Positions 45,042 to 57,500 of a stretch of DNA of 64,000 nt are shown piece by piece. This DNA comes from Rosa chinensis. Taxonomy: Eukaryota; Streptophyta; Magnoliopsida; Rosales; Rosaceae. Position 1 is the first letter of the stretch, and each line of letters opens with the position of its first letter. Below the pieces are notes generated by a model. The model did no database searches, was not told the origin of the DNA, and was given only the letters and a program-made list of their open reading frames with translations. The stretch spans positions 44,405,139-44,469,138 of the forward strand of contig NC_037094.1 in assembly GCF_002994745.2 (NCBI RefSeq). Direction: 5' to 3'. The translations under genes were made by a program, and so were the position numbers.

Positions 45042-45045
45042 ACTG

Positions 45046-45365
45046 AGATCGATGGTATCGAACATCGCTCAGTTGAAAAATGTCAACGTAGAGAAAATTG
45101 GCCTAAATGGAAAAATGTGATTCAGGTTAAATTGAATTCACTAATGAAGAAGAAGGATTTTGGCCTGAGATGTCGACACCTTCTTACATGAAATTTAATG
45201 ACATAAATGGGTCTTCTTTAGAAAGCTTGATGAGAAAAAAGAGATTGTAGACTCGCCTCATGGTGCAAGGCTTCTCACAAACGCCCTGGAATTGACTACG
45301 AGGAGACATGTTCTCCCGTAATGGAAGTTATTATGTTCCGCCACCTTTTTCAGCTTGGTAGTTTC
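45046..45365 (+). pseudogene. Ty1-copia reverse-transcriptase fragment
   Basis: Plus-strand remnant of the copia RT start: a decayed version of the E-C-..R-..WPKWK..I..ELNSL segment, then KGFSH-like and RPGIDYEETCSPVMEVIMF, separated by deletions and stops. It is related to, but not part of, the complete copia element to its right, which lies on the other strand. Confidence 0.8.
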
Positions 45366-45743
45366 CGAATAGGGCAATGATATAGGGTCTCAATGAGGCC
45401 TAAGATTTGTGGTCTCAATCCTAGGTGTCAAGCCATGTCACCTATACACCTCACTAATTTGTCAAACCATGTCATGTCATTCTTGAATAAAAAGATTATC
45501 TTATCATTTCAAAATCTAATGGCTCTATTTTAGCTTTCTTCTAGAAAAGATATATATTTTTTATTTTTTTTATTATATATATATATGTAATTCGTCTAAA
45601 AAAAATTTATATTTATATATTTTTGTGAATATATATATATATTTATCTATAATTAGTCAAATATATAAATATATATATATATATATGTTGTTGAATATAT
45701 AACGGCTTTAAATTATTTTGACTTTCTTCTAAAAAAAAATATT
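45366..45743. other. AT-rich spacer with TA microsatellites
   Basis: Contains 'ggtctcaatgaggcctaag' and 'atgtcacctatacacctcac' phrases of no recognised element, then dense (TA)n tracts at about 45575-45690. No gene. Confidence 0.5.
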
Positions 45744-45748
45744 GTTTG

Positions 45749-48700
45749 TGCTTAAGGAAAACTGAATTGGGAGAAAATTGAGTTGTACTTTCATTGATAA
45801 TAGGGGCCTCTTTATATAGAGGATTACAAGCATAGAGATAGAGTTTTACATGGAAACATAATCATACATTGATTGGATATCTCCTAAGATTCTCCGAGAA
45901 TATCTCTAATATAAACCCTATTTCAACTAGAGAAAGTAACCTCAAGTTTGGGCCAGACACATATTCTAGATTTACTTGAACACTCCCTCTTGTGTCGCCC
46001 AAACATGGTGCTTCTCTCGTTGCCTCATTAAAAACCTTGCCGAGTAACAAAAACCCAGTGGGACAAAAATAACCTCGGTCGAAGGGGAAAAAGAGCACAA
46101 CACACCCTTCACGTTTCAAGACCATACATGTAGACATCTCCCCCTGATGACTATGGTCATTGGAGTTCGGATAACTTCCGCAAATGATGCTACCAACATG
46201 TTTCTCAAAAGTGGAATTTAGGCAATGACTTAGTGAGCAAGTTTGCCATATTGTCCTCAGATCGAACCTGGTTCACTTTGATCTTTGATCTTGAGGAGAG
46301 TTTGTTGCTGTTGATTATACTTGGTGTGGTCGCTTTTGATGTAGCATTGCTTCAAAACAAGCAGCATTATCTTAAATGCTCGTAGGCTCATCTGTGGTAG
46401 ACTTCAAACCACAATTGTTTCAAACATGCGTAATTATGGATCCAATCCATATACATTCACGAACCACTTTGTGAAGAGCAATAATCTCTTTATTGTTCGA
46501 AGATATAATGACTAGAGTCAATTTCTATAGACCTCCAAGATATCACGGTCTTTACCCATGGTGAACACTTAACCATTTTGGAAATGACCTTTGTATGGGT
46601 TAAAGAGATACCCAATATCAGGAAAACCTTCCAAAACACATGTTGTTTTGGGATGGGGATAGTGGACGCAGGCCAATGTTGGTGGCGTTCCTGGTGTGTG
46701 ATGGGTCTGAATCCATCATCTCTCTGTAGGGATAGAACAAGCCCATATCAATCGTACATCTCAAGTATTGAAAGATATCTTTTACACTAATCCTAATGGC
46801 GTCGCGTTGGCGCAGAGCTATATCTTAGCTAACAAGCTTACTACAAATGAGATGTCTGGTCTTGTGCATTGGGGTAAGTACAATAATGCGCCTATTGTAC
46901 TTAACTAGAAAATTTATTCCCCTAGTGCATCTTCGTCATCATCCTTTGAACGAAGATGATCATTTTCAAGATCAAGACTACGGACGATCATGGGGGTGCT
47001 TGAAGGCTTGACCTTGTCAAAATGCCTAAGCATCTATCAACACGATGTTCAAGTTCCAAATCGAGATATAATCGTGTTCTCCGAAAATCCTTCATCTCAA
47101 ACTCGAATTTCAAGTGTTCAGCGGTTTCCCTTAACTTTTTTTTTAACGGCTTCCAATGAAGATCATGTCCAACATGAACCGCGATAGAATCCAAAACTTG
47201 TTATAGAAACACGTGGGCATATCCCTTCCCAATCAAGTAGTCACTTTAGTGAGCGTTTCAATCTTATTGTAAACGCACTCCGTGGTCTAGAGCCACTTGA
47301 CTTTGGTAGATGAAGTTCACAATGAACCTTCATGTATATTTTGTATCTAGATCCCCATATATATAGATACGTAGTGACCACATTTGTAAGCTGCATATTC
47401 AGTTATTCAGAAACTACCAAACTGACAAGGTAGTGGAGTGCAATGACATCCATTACGAGAGAATATGTCTCATCGTAGTCGATTTCAGGGTGTTTTGTGA
47501 GAAGCCTTGTGCCATAATGCGAGATTGCCATCTCTTTTTCTCATCACGCTTTCTAACGAAGACACATTAGTCAATAGGTTTTATGTTAGGAGGTGTTGGC
47601 ATCACTGGCTTGAAAACCTTCCTCTTCGTTAGAGAATCCAACTTAACTTGGATCGCATCTTTCTATTTAGGCCAAATCTCTCTATGTTGGCATTCATTCA
47701 TCAACGGAGCGTGGTTTGATATCATTTGACTCAACAAACTCATGCGTAATGAAATACGCAACTACATTATCAATTATGATGGAGTTTCTATCCCACGTCT
47801 CATGTACACTAGTGTCAGTTTCATAGAGCTTTATATTCTCAGGAATAGTTCTGACGTTAAGGCGTCCCCCAACGATAACCATAACCCTGAAGATACTCAT
47901 GAGAAGGATTTTGAGTATCGATGATCAAAGGATTGGAATGTGCCAAAGTATCATTCGAACTCATGGGCCTCCTACGAATCCTAGCTGGGGCCATGGCCTA
48001 TAACACCAGAGTGCCACTCTCTTTGGCATTGGCGTCATGCCTACCTCTATGTAGGGTGGCGCTACGTCCTCTCATAGGGACGTCCTTCCTTGCAGGCATG
48101 TTTGCAACATATTTGTGTGATCTCGTCACTTTAGTAGGGATATGGATGAGACATAGTGGGGACAAACCACGACAATTCCTATCGTTCCTGCTGAACATCT
48201 GTGTTCTTATCTCCCCCTAATGATGGGAAGATTGTCTCATCAAAGTGACATCCGCAAATCTAGCAGTAAGGAGATCACCTAGCAAGGGCATGAAGTGGCA
48301 GATGATTGTTGGAGTCTCAAATCCAACGTAGTGGCCCATTCGTCTGTGAGGACCCATCGTAGAGCGCTGTGGCTGCGCAACTGGCACATAAATGGCACAC
48401 TCAAATATGCGTAAGTACAATGCTTGTACCTAGTCACTAGCTGTAACGTAGAGGTAGATTGAGTGGCGGTGGGTAGTAGACGAATTAGCATAGTTGCATG
48501 CGATATTGCATCACCCCATGCGGATATAAGGAGATTGGTACGCATTACCAATGTCCGGACTACCATCGTAGTCGTTTCCGCGAGACCGTTCCGGTGTGTT
48601 CATGGGAATATGATGTCCAACACCAGTCCCAATACAATAACCATAGAAAGTCTTCGATGTAAACTCTCTAGCATCGTCAAGTCCAATTGACGGAATTAGG

Positions 48701-51700
48701 ATGATCCGGGGAGTGAGCCCGTTGTCATATGATATTTGCTAGGAGTGTAGCATAAGCAGCATTTACAAGTGGACAATGGCACAACATGTGACCAGCGTGT
48801 TTGCGTGTCAACCAACATTATAAGATATTTAAACGTCCGTAAGTTGGTTGAACTAGTCCACGGATTCTATGTAAGAACATAATGAGTATTTTTATATCCT
48901 TTGCATAGGACGGTCTCAGTCCTAATTTCCCCAAGGAACGAGCTTTGTAAAACTAGCGAGAGGCTTTAGAAGCAACCAATGAGGATTTTGGTTGGGCCTG
49001 AGCGTCTGAAACGCTATTTGAAGAAAGTTGGTGATTGCAGCATCACCTGGGGCGCCATCACCATGAAGGACGCCATCCATGGTGTCATAGATAGGGACTG
49101 TGCTAGCCCTAGGCTGGTGGTGGACGATGGCAATGCCAAGGGCAGCGGCGGCGGTCACACATAGTCTAAGAATCAACCTTTGATTCATGCTTCATTTTGC
49201 TCGAGAGAATGGATGTCTGTGTGAAGTTTTTAGTAGATGGATCATCATATCATGACCAGAATGACCTATCATGTCGTGACAAAGCCAATATGTGTCTAAA
49301 TCCAAGAGATCTTCTCTCATAACTTTTATTGGATTAATAGCTCGAATAGTGACATAGAATCCAATAGAGAGACACATAAACTTCTCTAAGATGCACCTTT
49401 GTTTGCAATCCTTAGAGGTATTACAAAGGAACTCATTTCAGTTCTCTACATGAGTTTTCGCATGGAATCCGTTAGCTATTTATAGGGCACGATTTGCCCT
49501 AAGAGCGTAGATAGTTTCTGTGACAGTAATGAAGGTGTCATTTGGCAAGTGGAACTTGGGATATTCCATGTCCTTGAATTAATACCGATGACCCAGCCAT
49601 CGTAGTCACAAAGTCATATGCTCATAATCAAAATGGAGTCATAATGAAAAGAACTCAAAATTTTATTCATAAGCCAACGGAGTACATCATTGTCTCTTTG
49701 ACCAAAGAAAATCTAATCCAAAATGCTAGCTAATGCAAAACAATGGTAGTCGTCTAACTTCTTTCGGTAATTCCAAAATGAATGTGACCTGGTGAGTAGA
49801 GAGATGTCGGTGGAGCGAGGCTCGCTTAAGTACCACTAATCTCATAACCTTCCTAAACATCACACTTACTTTGGGTGAGCCTACTTTGAAGAAAGACTAA
49901 GCCATTGGCATTTACTACAAAGTATATGGCAATTGCCTATTACATCTCTTGGAAAAATAAAGACTTAAACAGAATTAGCGATCTATTGATCCCAGCCAGA
50001 TTTGTAGTTTCAACCTTTCACTCTAGATCATATTCTTGATCTTCTCTTGCTTTACAATATGCTTTGTAGGCGGTGACGATTTCTTCACGGGCTCTACAAA
50101 TGTGTGCCCAATGATCAAACACTCCACATTGAGAACATACATCACTTTGCTCAAACTCCATTGATTGAGGCGCTTTGAATTCGTCATTTAGATGGCTCTT
50201 AGTGTTGGTGGCTCCACCAACATGGCCAGAGGCCTTGCCTCTCTCTCTCTTTCCAGGTTGACCTCTTCGGTTCCGTGTTCACCTATATTGGTGGTTACCT
50301 TCCCAAGTAGAGCGATTATATGGACCAGAATGTCCAGAAGTATCCCTAAGGTTAGGGTTTTGCTCTTGGCGCCTTCTCTTAGAGGCGTGACTATAATTGG
50401 ATTTCAGAATATGCTCTATTTCCATGGATCTCGAATTATAGTTCTTCACAAGGATGTTGTCATACTTTTCAGCGACATTCATAGCTCCAATAAGCTCATG
50501 AAACCTTGTGATCCGTCCTGCAGTAACATCGATTCGATAGTTCTTAGTAACCATTAATGCAGAGACGAGGAAGTTAGAGAGAGTCTTCTCAATCAACATC
50601 GCATCTGTGATCTCTTTACCACAGAATTCCATTAAGGATTTAATGGTAAGTTCTTCTGAGTTGTAGTCAAGTACTGACTTGAAATCACAGAAGCGGAGGC
50701 TATGCCATCTCACTTATAGGTCAGGAAGTAAGGAGTGATGGATGTTGCCAAATCTTCCTTTGAGTGAGACCCGCAGCCTTCTAGGGTCTTCTTCATTCAT
50801 ACACTCGTACTAGAGCAAATCATCCATATGACGAGTCATTAGGGTGATGGCTTTAGCCTTTTTTGCCTCTAAGGCTGCTCAATTTGCTTCCAAAGCTTGA
50901 GCTTGCTCAACAGTTAGCACGTCCTGGCTAGGCTCGAGAATCGTATCCAGGATTCCATCGACGTTGAGATGCTAGCGGACATCATCAACCCACCTGTGAT
51001 ATTTAGAGCCAATTGTTCCTAATGGAGCAAAGTCCAATTTGTTCAGGTTACTCATCCTGAAAGAGAACAAGAAATTAGGGTCAGTTTCAGAGCGAAAAAG
51101 GCTACCACGAAAACAATAAAAATTTATGAGCGTAATCGCTTCCAAGAAATTAGGAACTTCCGAGCGTAGTCGCTTCAAAGAAATTCGATTCCAAGAAGGA
51201 TTGGATTAGATCGAAACAATGATGTAAGTGGTCGATCATAAATTCTCTACAAACTCTAAGTTTGGAGATCTCAACAAGCTCAAAGCTTGGAGTGAGCACG
51301 AACTCCCACAGTTCGGCTTTTTGGTCTCCCCTATGAAGAAGAAAGGGGGGTAGAAGAAGGGAGTTTGCAAGTCCCCGAAAAGAAGAGAAATTGAATTAAA
51401 AAAACTCTAAAAAAAACAGGAACGTTTAGTAAAAATTACCTTGAAATAGGTCGCTGGAAAATTTGACCAGAAAAAGTGGCTGGAAAGTTGACCGGAATCG
51501 ATCAACCAGTATTGACGTGGCATTGTCTTCTGCTGACGTGGCTGCTGACCGGTGCTGACGTAGCCCTGGTTTAGTGCTGATGTGGCGAATCTGACTGGTG
51601 ATGACGTGGACGCTGACGTGGTGAAGCTGACTGCAGGGCTGACGTCAGCGGGCCTGGATCAGTGAGCTTCTAGGCCGAACACTTCCTTCATTTTCCTCTG

Positions 51701-52346
51701 GGCCAGCCTTCTTTCTTCTCTGGGCCACCTCTATGGGCTGTATCTCTCTATTTTTTTTTTCTTTCAGGGAATTCTTCTATTGAGCTGGCCGGTCCGGTCA
51801 CTTTTTGGTAGGTTTCGGAGGATCTGGTTCCGGTTCCAAGAACCTGGGGTCCTGATAGTGACGGTTGCCAAGTTTGACGGTGAAAGGTTGTCCGGAAAAT
51901 GGTGAACCGTGCAACAATCTTTTCTCTTTCTTCTTGGAGGGTTGGTTCAATACTTTCAGTGGCCGGTTCGGTGGTTTTCTTGCCGGTTCTGGTGGTACCG
52001 CCGCCGGTTCTGGAATCTTGGGATTGAGGAATTCAATATATGCGGCGGTGGTGGCTAGGGTTTGAAGGCTACAAATTTAGGGTTTCAGGGTTAGAGCTTT
52101 GTGCTGATAACGTGTTTAAGGAAAACTGAATTGGGAGAGAATTGAGTTGTACTTTCATTGATAATAGAGGCCTCTTTATATAGAGGATTACAAGCATAGA
52201 GATAGAGTTGTACATGGAAACATAATCGTACATTGATTGGATATCTCCTAAGATTCTTCGAGAATATCTCTAATATAAACACTATTTCAACTAGAGCAAG
52301 TAACCTCGAGGTTGGGCCAGACACATATTCTGGATTTACTTGAACA
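45749..52346 (-). mobile_element. Complete but decayed Ty1-copia retrotransposon, TSD GTTTG
   Basis: LTRs of 234 bp lie at 45749-45982 and 52113-52346 (TGYTTAAGG...ACTTGAACA). They are flanked by the same 5-bp duplication GTTTG (45744-45748 and 52347-52351). On the minus strand the 5' LTR (right) is followed by a TTATCAGCAC-type primer region, and the 3' LTR (left) is preceded by the polypurine tract CAAGAGGGAG (45983-45992). Order on the minus strand: gag, zinc knuckle, integrase C-terminus (GPHRRMGHYVGFETP, about 48217-48420), the linker before RT (about 47694-47900) and RT remnants (about 47440-47680). All frames are broken. I count about 11 differences between LTRs (about 5%), so the insertion is old. 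Confidence 0.93.
50018..51055 (-). pseudogene. Copia gag with zinc knuckle, frameshifted
   Basis: Starts MSNLNKLDFAPLGTIGSKY at 51055, a typical plant copia gag start, and is then interrupted. It continues in another frame at 50713-50279 (LMEFCGKEITDAMLIEKTL, then RRRQEQNPNLRDTSG). A CCHC knuckle, CSQCGVFDHWAHIC, is readable at about 50105-50150, and a stop follows at 50018. Several shifts and stops mean no intact Gag. Confidence 0.85.
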
Positions 52347-52351
52347 GTTTG

Positions 52352-52889
52352 GTTTTTTTTCCTTTCTTTCTTTTTCATTATTTTGGATTTTTTTTCATTA
52401 TACATATTCAAAAAAAAGTATGGGTGTATATATATAGTTCGTTAAAAACAAAGTTTTATATATACATACATACATACATACATACATACACACACATATA
52501 TAATTCGTCCAAAAAATGTATATATTTTCGATGGAGAATTAATGTGGTGTGTGTGTGTGTATTAATATTGTAATTATAATCCATGAATTCTGGTAAATTG
52601 AAGTAATATTTAAATCTTTTAATAAATAAATTTAATAAAATTTATGGAAGATTAGTTACCTTACATTAACAAGTTAATTTGAAAAGTCAAAAATTAAATT
52701 GGATTCACAAAAATAGAAAGAAAATGTATTTAAATCGTAATTTTAACTCATAAAATCTGGTGATTGAAAACCTAGATATCTAAATTGATTGGGAAGTTGA
52801 TATCTGAAAAGAAATTGCTTAATATGGAATACAATATATTGCATATGAGGAAATTAATTTTTGAAAGTATACTTGTTTTGATGATCCCA
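52352..52889. other. AT-rich spacer with microsatellites
   Basis: (CATA)n at about 52462-52490 and (GT)n at 52546-52560, in a T/A-rich stretch. No gene or element end recognised. Confidence 0.5.
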
Positions 52890-54110
52890 AATTTTTCAAT
52901 AGATAATAATTATTTTTAAATGTGAATGATAGCTTCTATTTTAGTGTAAATATGTCATTAGAAAAAAGTTCCCAGTGAACTCTACTTGTTCATTATTAGA
53001 TACTTAGTACTTTTTTGTTCGTATAAGACATGTTTGTACTTGGCTGACTTTCAATTTCAATGTGAATGATATATGGTTTCAATTTTAGTGTGAATATGTT
53101 ATTAGGGAAAGATTCCCCATTGAACTTTACTATTGGCTACTTAGTACTTACTTGTTCGTGCAAGACATACTAGCTTATTGGAGTTAAATCCCAATATATT
53201 CTTGGTGGCCAGGGGGAATGAAGCGTTCTGACAATATCCCCTAGCACGGATTAGTTTCTGGGCCAAGGAAGCTTTTGAGGACATCGTGTGATTGACAAAT
53301 AAAAAAAAAAAAAAAAACTTATTTTAAATTTCAATGGATGATGGCTTCTATTTTAGTGTGAATATGCCATTTGGGAAAGGTCTCCAGTAAACTTTACTAG
53401 CTCATTATTAGCTACTTAGTACTTATGGTTTGTGTAAGACGTGCTAGCTAACTTTAAATTTCAGTGTGGACGATGACTTCTATTTTAGTGTAATTATGTC
53501 ATTAGAAAAACGTCCCCAGTGAACTTTTCTAGCTCATTATTGGCTACTTAGTACTTAGTTGTTACTGTAGGATGATGACTTCTATTTTAGTGTAATTATG
53601 CCATTAGGAAAAGATCCTCAGTAAACTTTACTAGCTCATCATTGGCTACTTAATATTTATTTGTTCGTGCAAGACATGTTAGCTCTTGCAGTTTCAGTAG
53701 ATGATGGCTTCTATTGAAGTGTGAATATGCCATTAGGTAAAGGTCTCCAGTGAACTCTACTAGCTCATCATTGGCTACTTAATACTTACTTGTTTGTGCA
53801 AGACATGTTAGTTCTTTCAATTTCAGTAGATGATGGCTTCTATTTAAGTGTGAATATGCCATTAGGTAAAGGTCTCTAGTGAACTCTACTAGCTCATCAT
53901 TGGCTACTTAGTACTTATTTGTTACTATAAGACATGTTAGCTGACTTTAAATTTCAGTGTGGATGATGATTTCTATTTCAGTGTAAATATGCCATTAGGG
54001 AAAAGTCCCCATTTAACTTTACTGGCTCATTATTAGCTACTTATTACTTATTTGTTTGTGTAAGACATGTTAGCTGACTTTAATGTTAATGCGGACAATG
54101 ATTTCTATTT
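52890..54110. repeat. Minisatellite, about 130-bp unit, about eight copies
   Basis: Units share 'gatggcttctattttagtgt', 'aatatgccattaggga', 'ccagtgaactttactagctc', 'ttggctacttagtactta' and 'aagacatgttagctgacttt'. The 'tacttagtac' landmark recurs at about 53003, 53136, 53413, 53549, 53648, 53778, 53905 and 54038. Copies are 80-90% alike by eye. The wider gap between copies 2 and 3 is explained by the retroposon at 53180. Confidence 0.9.
53180..53318 (+). mobile_element. Short poly(A) retroposon (SINE-like) in the minisatellite
   Basis: A 139-bp foreign block ending in A18 interrupts one minisatellite unit and is flanked by a CTTATT duplication (53174-53179 and 53319-53324). The body has no similarity to the repeat unit. 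A poly(A) tail plus TSD indicates LINE-mediated insertion. I do not see clear pol III A and B boxes (TGGTGGCCAGGGG near 53206 is a weak A-box candidate), so it may be a 5'-truncated SINE or another retrotransposed RNA. Confidence 0.7.
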
Positions 54111-54124
54111 TACACCTTCCTTAA

Positions 54125-54689
54125 TTGCACTTTTTCTTTGATTATTGTTGTGTTATACACCTATTGTTCATTGAATTTCTACATAGTATTAATAACATTA
54201 TGATTGTTTTTTCATGTAAAAATAAACGAACAGTTGTATTAATGAAGTCTCACTTGACCTTTAAGGAACACTTCCTAATGTTGTGTTTGGATGAGACAAT
54301 ATTAAATTATCGAGAAATTTTGAAATGATGGAATCTAGAATTTTATCAATTCAATTTATTAATGATATTTTCTTACCTCTTCAATTACCAGATTTCATAG
54401 GTTTTAAATACGATTTCAATACATTTTCTTTCCATTTTGTGGATCCAATTTAATTTTTGACCTTTTGAATTAACTTGTTACTGTAAGGTAAACTAATCTT
54501 CCATTAATTTTATTAAATTCATTTATTAAAAGAGTTGAATATTACTTCAATTTACCAAATTTGATGGGTTATATATTTTCTTTCCATTTTTGTGGAATTT
54601 TAAATTTGACTTTTTTTTAATCAATTTTTTTGTAAAATTTTGTGGGTTAGAATTATGACATTAATATATATATATATATATATATATGA
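54125..54689. other. AT-rich spacer, no gene
   Basis: Includes a short frame at 54125-54328 without recognisable content. A diverged inverted copy of sequence from about 52570-52760 is present (for example 'aatctagaattttatcaatt', 'taacttgttactgtaaggta', 'cttccattaattttattaaa'), so the minisatellite appears to lie between inverted arms. A (TA)n tract at 54663-54687 precedes the next element. Confidence 0.45.
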
Positions 54690-54924
54690 TTAAATTCAGT
54701 TTAATCCCCTGAACTTTGGGCCTAAAATCAGATTGGTTCCTCTTTTTGAAAATTGATTACGATGATCCCTGTACTCTCAAATGACATCACCCGAGTCCAA
54801 AATTTAAATTTGCCTCGAAACATGATGTCAGAGGCTGAGTTGGAGCCGACATTTCAAATTTCAAATTTCAAATTTTTCTCTCTTTTTAAATTTTTTGTCT
54901 CTATATTCTCTCTCTCCCCGATCT

Positions 54925-54980
<56 letters not shown>

Positions 54981-54982
<2 letters not shown>

Positions 54983-55130
54983 AGATGCTCCAATCCATCA
55001 ATGCCCTCGCTCTCTAGCTCTCCAACCTCCACGCCACCTCCGAGCTCCTCCACCACACTCCCCGCCCTCTGCCTCTCCAAGAAGCTCCGCCACCTCGCCG
55101 TCGACCTTGGAAAGATTGACAGCAACCAAA
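54981..55130 (+). pseudogene. Captured gene-like fragment in the TIR element
   Basis: GC-rich stretch just inside the left TIR, composition unlike its surroundings. One frame reads MLQSINALAL then, after a stop, LSNLHATSELLHHT; another ends ALCLSKKLRHLAVDLGKID. It looks like the N-terminal exon of a host gene carried by the transposon and since frameshifted. Family not recognised. Confidence 0.35.
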
Positions 55131-56789
55131 TCAATAATCACAATCAGCCATTCAATTCATAGTATAACTTGAATTCACAGATTCATAGTATAACTTGAAT
55201 TCACAAGCCCAACCAGGCATTTATCACGCTCCAAAACGCCAGATACAAGCCCAAAACCTCCTGAACAACTGCCAGAAAACTCCTAGAAAACCATTTTGTA
55301 TAGTGAGGTTCGCCAGCACCGAAAGCAACCAAAAACCAATTCATTCATAACCTTAAGCAATCGAAAACCATGTATACGATCGTGTAGAACGTGAAGAAGA
55401 GATCGATTTTTGTACCTCATGCATTGTTGATGATCATCGGAGTCGCTGGAAAACCCATTGAAACTTCACCCTAAAACCCCAAAGCTTCAGGCTTCGATTC
55501 TCTCTCCTTGATCAACTATTAGACAAACCCATACCATGGGGACGTCAGGGAGGATGAGACGAAAGGTTTGGCTCGGGTGCGCCGGTCGGACGTGGCCTTT
55601 CCGGCCCGTCGGCCTCCAGCTCTGAATTGGGTGAAAGTGAAAGATTAGGGCTTGAATCGGGTTTGGGGAGATAGAGAGAAGTTACAGAAGCTTGTGCCTA
55701 CAACACCGATTCCAATCAAGGAGGAGTACGAGGAACGAGATGGCGTGGTGTGGAGCTTCAGATCGAAGGGAGGTGGAGGTGGAAGTGTGTGATGCCCCGG
55801 AAATTTGTATTTATTTTCCAAGGATTTTCCAGAATTTAAATTGTGGTTATTGGACTGTTTCGTGGCTCGTGGATGGAGCGGAAGTGTTTCGGGAGAATAA
55901 TTATTTGAAGAATATGGTTTTAGGGGGGTTGCCAAAGGTTGAATTTTTATTCGTTGGGATTCTCCGAAAACTTCCTTCACGAAAGTTGTAGAGCGTGTCG
56001 ATACGAGTTCGTGGACATGTGGAATACGTCAATCGGAGTTTGTATGATGAAGTTATAGCTATTGGAAGAAGTTTCCATTTTGGTATAAATAGGAATTTTC
56101 CGAAATTTTTTTCATAATTTCCAAGTTTCCATTTTGGGAAACTCTCCTTTCTCTCCGTTCTCTCTCTTCAACCTCCGTGCGACCCGACCCAAACCCGGCG
56201 ACCCGACCGGACTAGTTCTCTCACCTCGGGCGATGACACAAGACGAAAGCTACTCAGACCAGCGTTGTGCTTTGTTCTGTGGTGTTGGTTTGCACGGTGG
56301 TTCACCGGAAAGTGGAGATCAGAGCAGCTACACTCGACGGATCGGGACCCGACCGGAAATCCACTTTTCCGACAACATCTTGGCCTATCCTTCGTGGTTT
56401 TGGAATGTCCTCCTCCTTCTGATCATCCTCATACCCGCCTTGAGGGATGATTTTGCGTGTGGAGTGGAAGATCGATCAAGGTTTGAAGATCAGCGGTGCA
56501 CAGTGAATTTGGAGCTGGATCAGACGGCAGCGATTGATCTAGGATGATCTAGGGCGAACCAGACTTAGCTCCAGGTATGAAAATTGCTCTACTCTTCATG
56601 ATGAACACTTCTGGATGGCTTGATTGTTGTGGTTTTGAGTTTTTGCAGGTGGTGGTTGCACCACTGACTGTGGCGGCGTTTTGGCGGCCTTCCGGCTATG
56701 TAAGGGATAGTTTCTGGTATTATATATCTTCTACTCGTTGATACGAGCGTTTCGATATATAATATGCAAATGGTGGAAAATGGTATTTC

Positions 56790-57060
56790 TATTGTTTTGA
56801 AAAGTGTTTGAGGATTTGAGAGTCACAGGTTGTAATTTATCCTTTTGATTTGATTTAACGTTTTGATCTGACGACCGGTGGTCTGAGGATGTGAGAGTCA
56901 CAGGTTGTGATTTCTCCTTTTGATTTGATTTAACGTTTTGATCCGACGATCGGTGGTCTGAGGATGTGAGAGTCACAGGTTGATTTAATGTTTTGATCCG
57001 ACGATCGGTGGTTTGAGGATGTGAGAGTCACAGGTTGTGATTTCTCTGTTTGATTTGATT
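56790..57060 (+). repeat. About 78-bp repeat within the solo LTR
   Basis: Three to four copies of a unit containing 'gaggatgtgagagtcacagg', 'tttgatttgatttaacg' and 'ttttgatccgacgatcgg'. One copy is shortened by about 30 bp (about 56975-57010). Confidence 0.85.
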
Positions 57061-57329
57061 TAACAATTGGGGTCCAGTGTGACTCGTTTAATGTTTTGAT
57101 CTGAGGGTCAGTTTGGCCTAAGGATCCGGGGTTGCAGGTTGCATCCTCATGGCAATGTTATATCGTAAGGTTGAACCTTGGCCGGGTGATAGGTTACGAT
57201 TCAGTTAGAGCTCTAGTCTATCTGCCATCGTACCTCATGGATCTAAGTAGGTTACTTAAGACTCCTGAGTACATATTTTGTCCAGGTTGGACTAAAGAAT
57301 CATATTATGTTTGTTAGGTTAATGATAGG

Positions 57330-57500
57330 TATGATTGATGTGTGTTGATACTTTGCCCAGGTTGGACCTATTTGATGTTTTGTTCATGTTGGACCGATTT
57401 GATATGTGTTATGTCCAGGTTGGACCGATTTGATATGTGTTTGGTCTAGGTTGGACAGATTTGATGTGTTTTGTCCAGGTTGGATCAATTTATCATATTT
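57330..57500 (+). repeat. About 33-bp repeat within the solo LTR
   Basis: Five irregular units of 'gtccaggttggaccgatttg' followed by 'atatgtgtt' or shorter spacers. Non-coding. Confidence 0.8.

Noticed and set aside
54753..55172. 139-codon frame rich in Ser-Leu repeats
   Set aside because: Runs through the TIR and a (CT)n microsatellite; low-complexity translation with no domain.
56134..56547. 137-codon frame with a hydrophobic stretch
   Set aside because: Lies in the leader of a solo LTR and is not shared with the related LTR at 31007.
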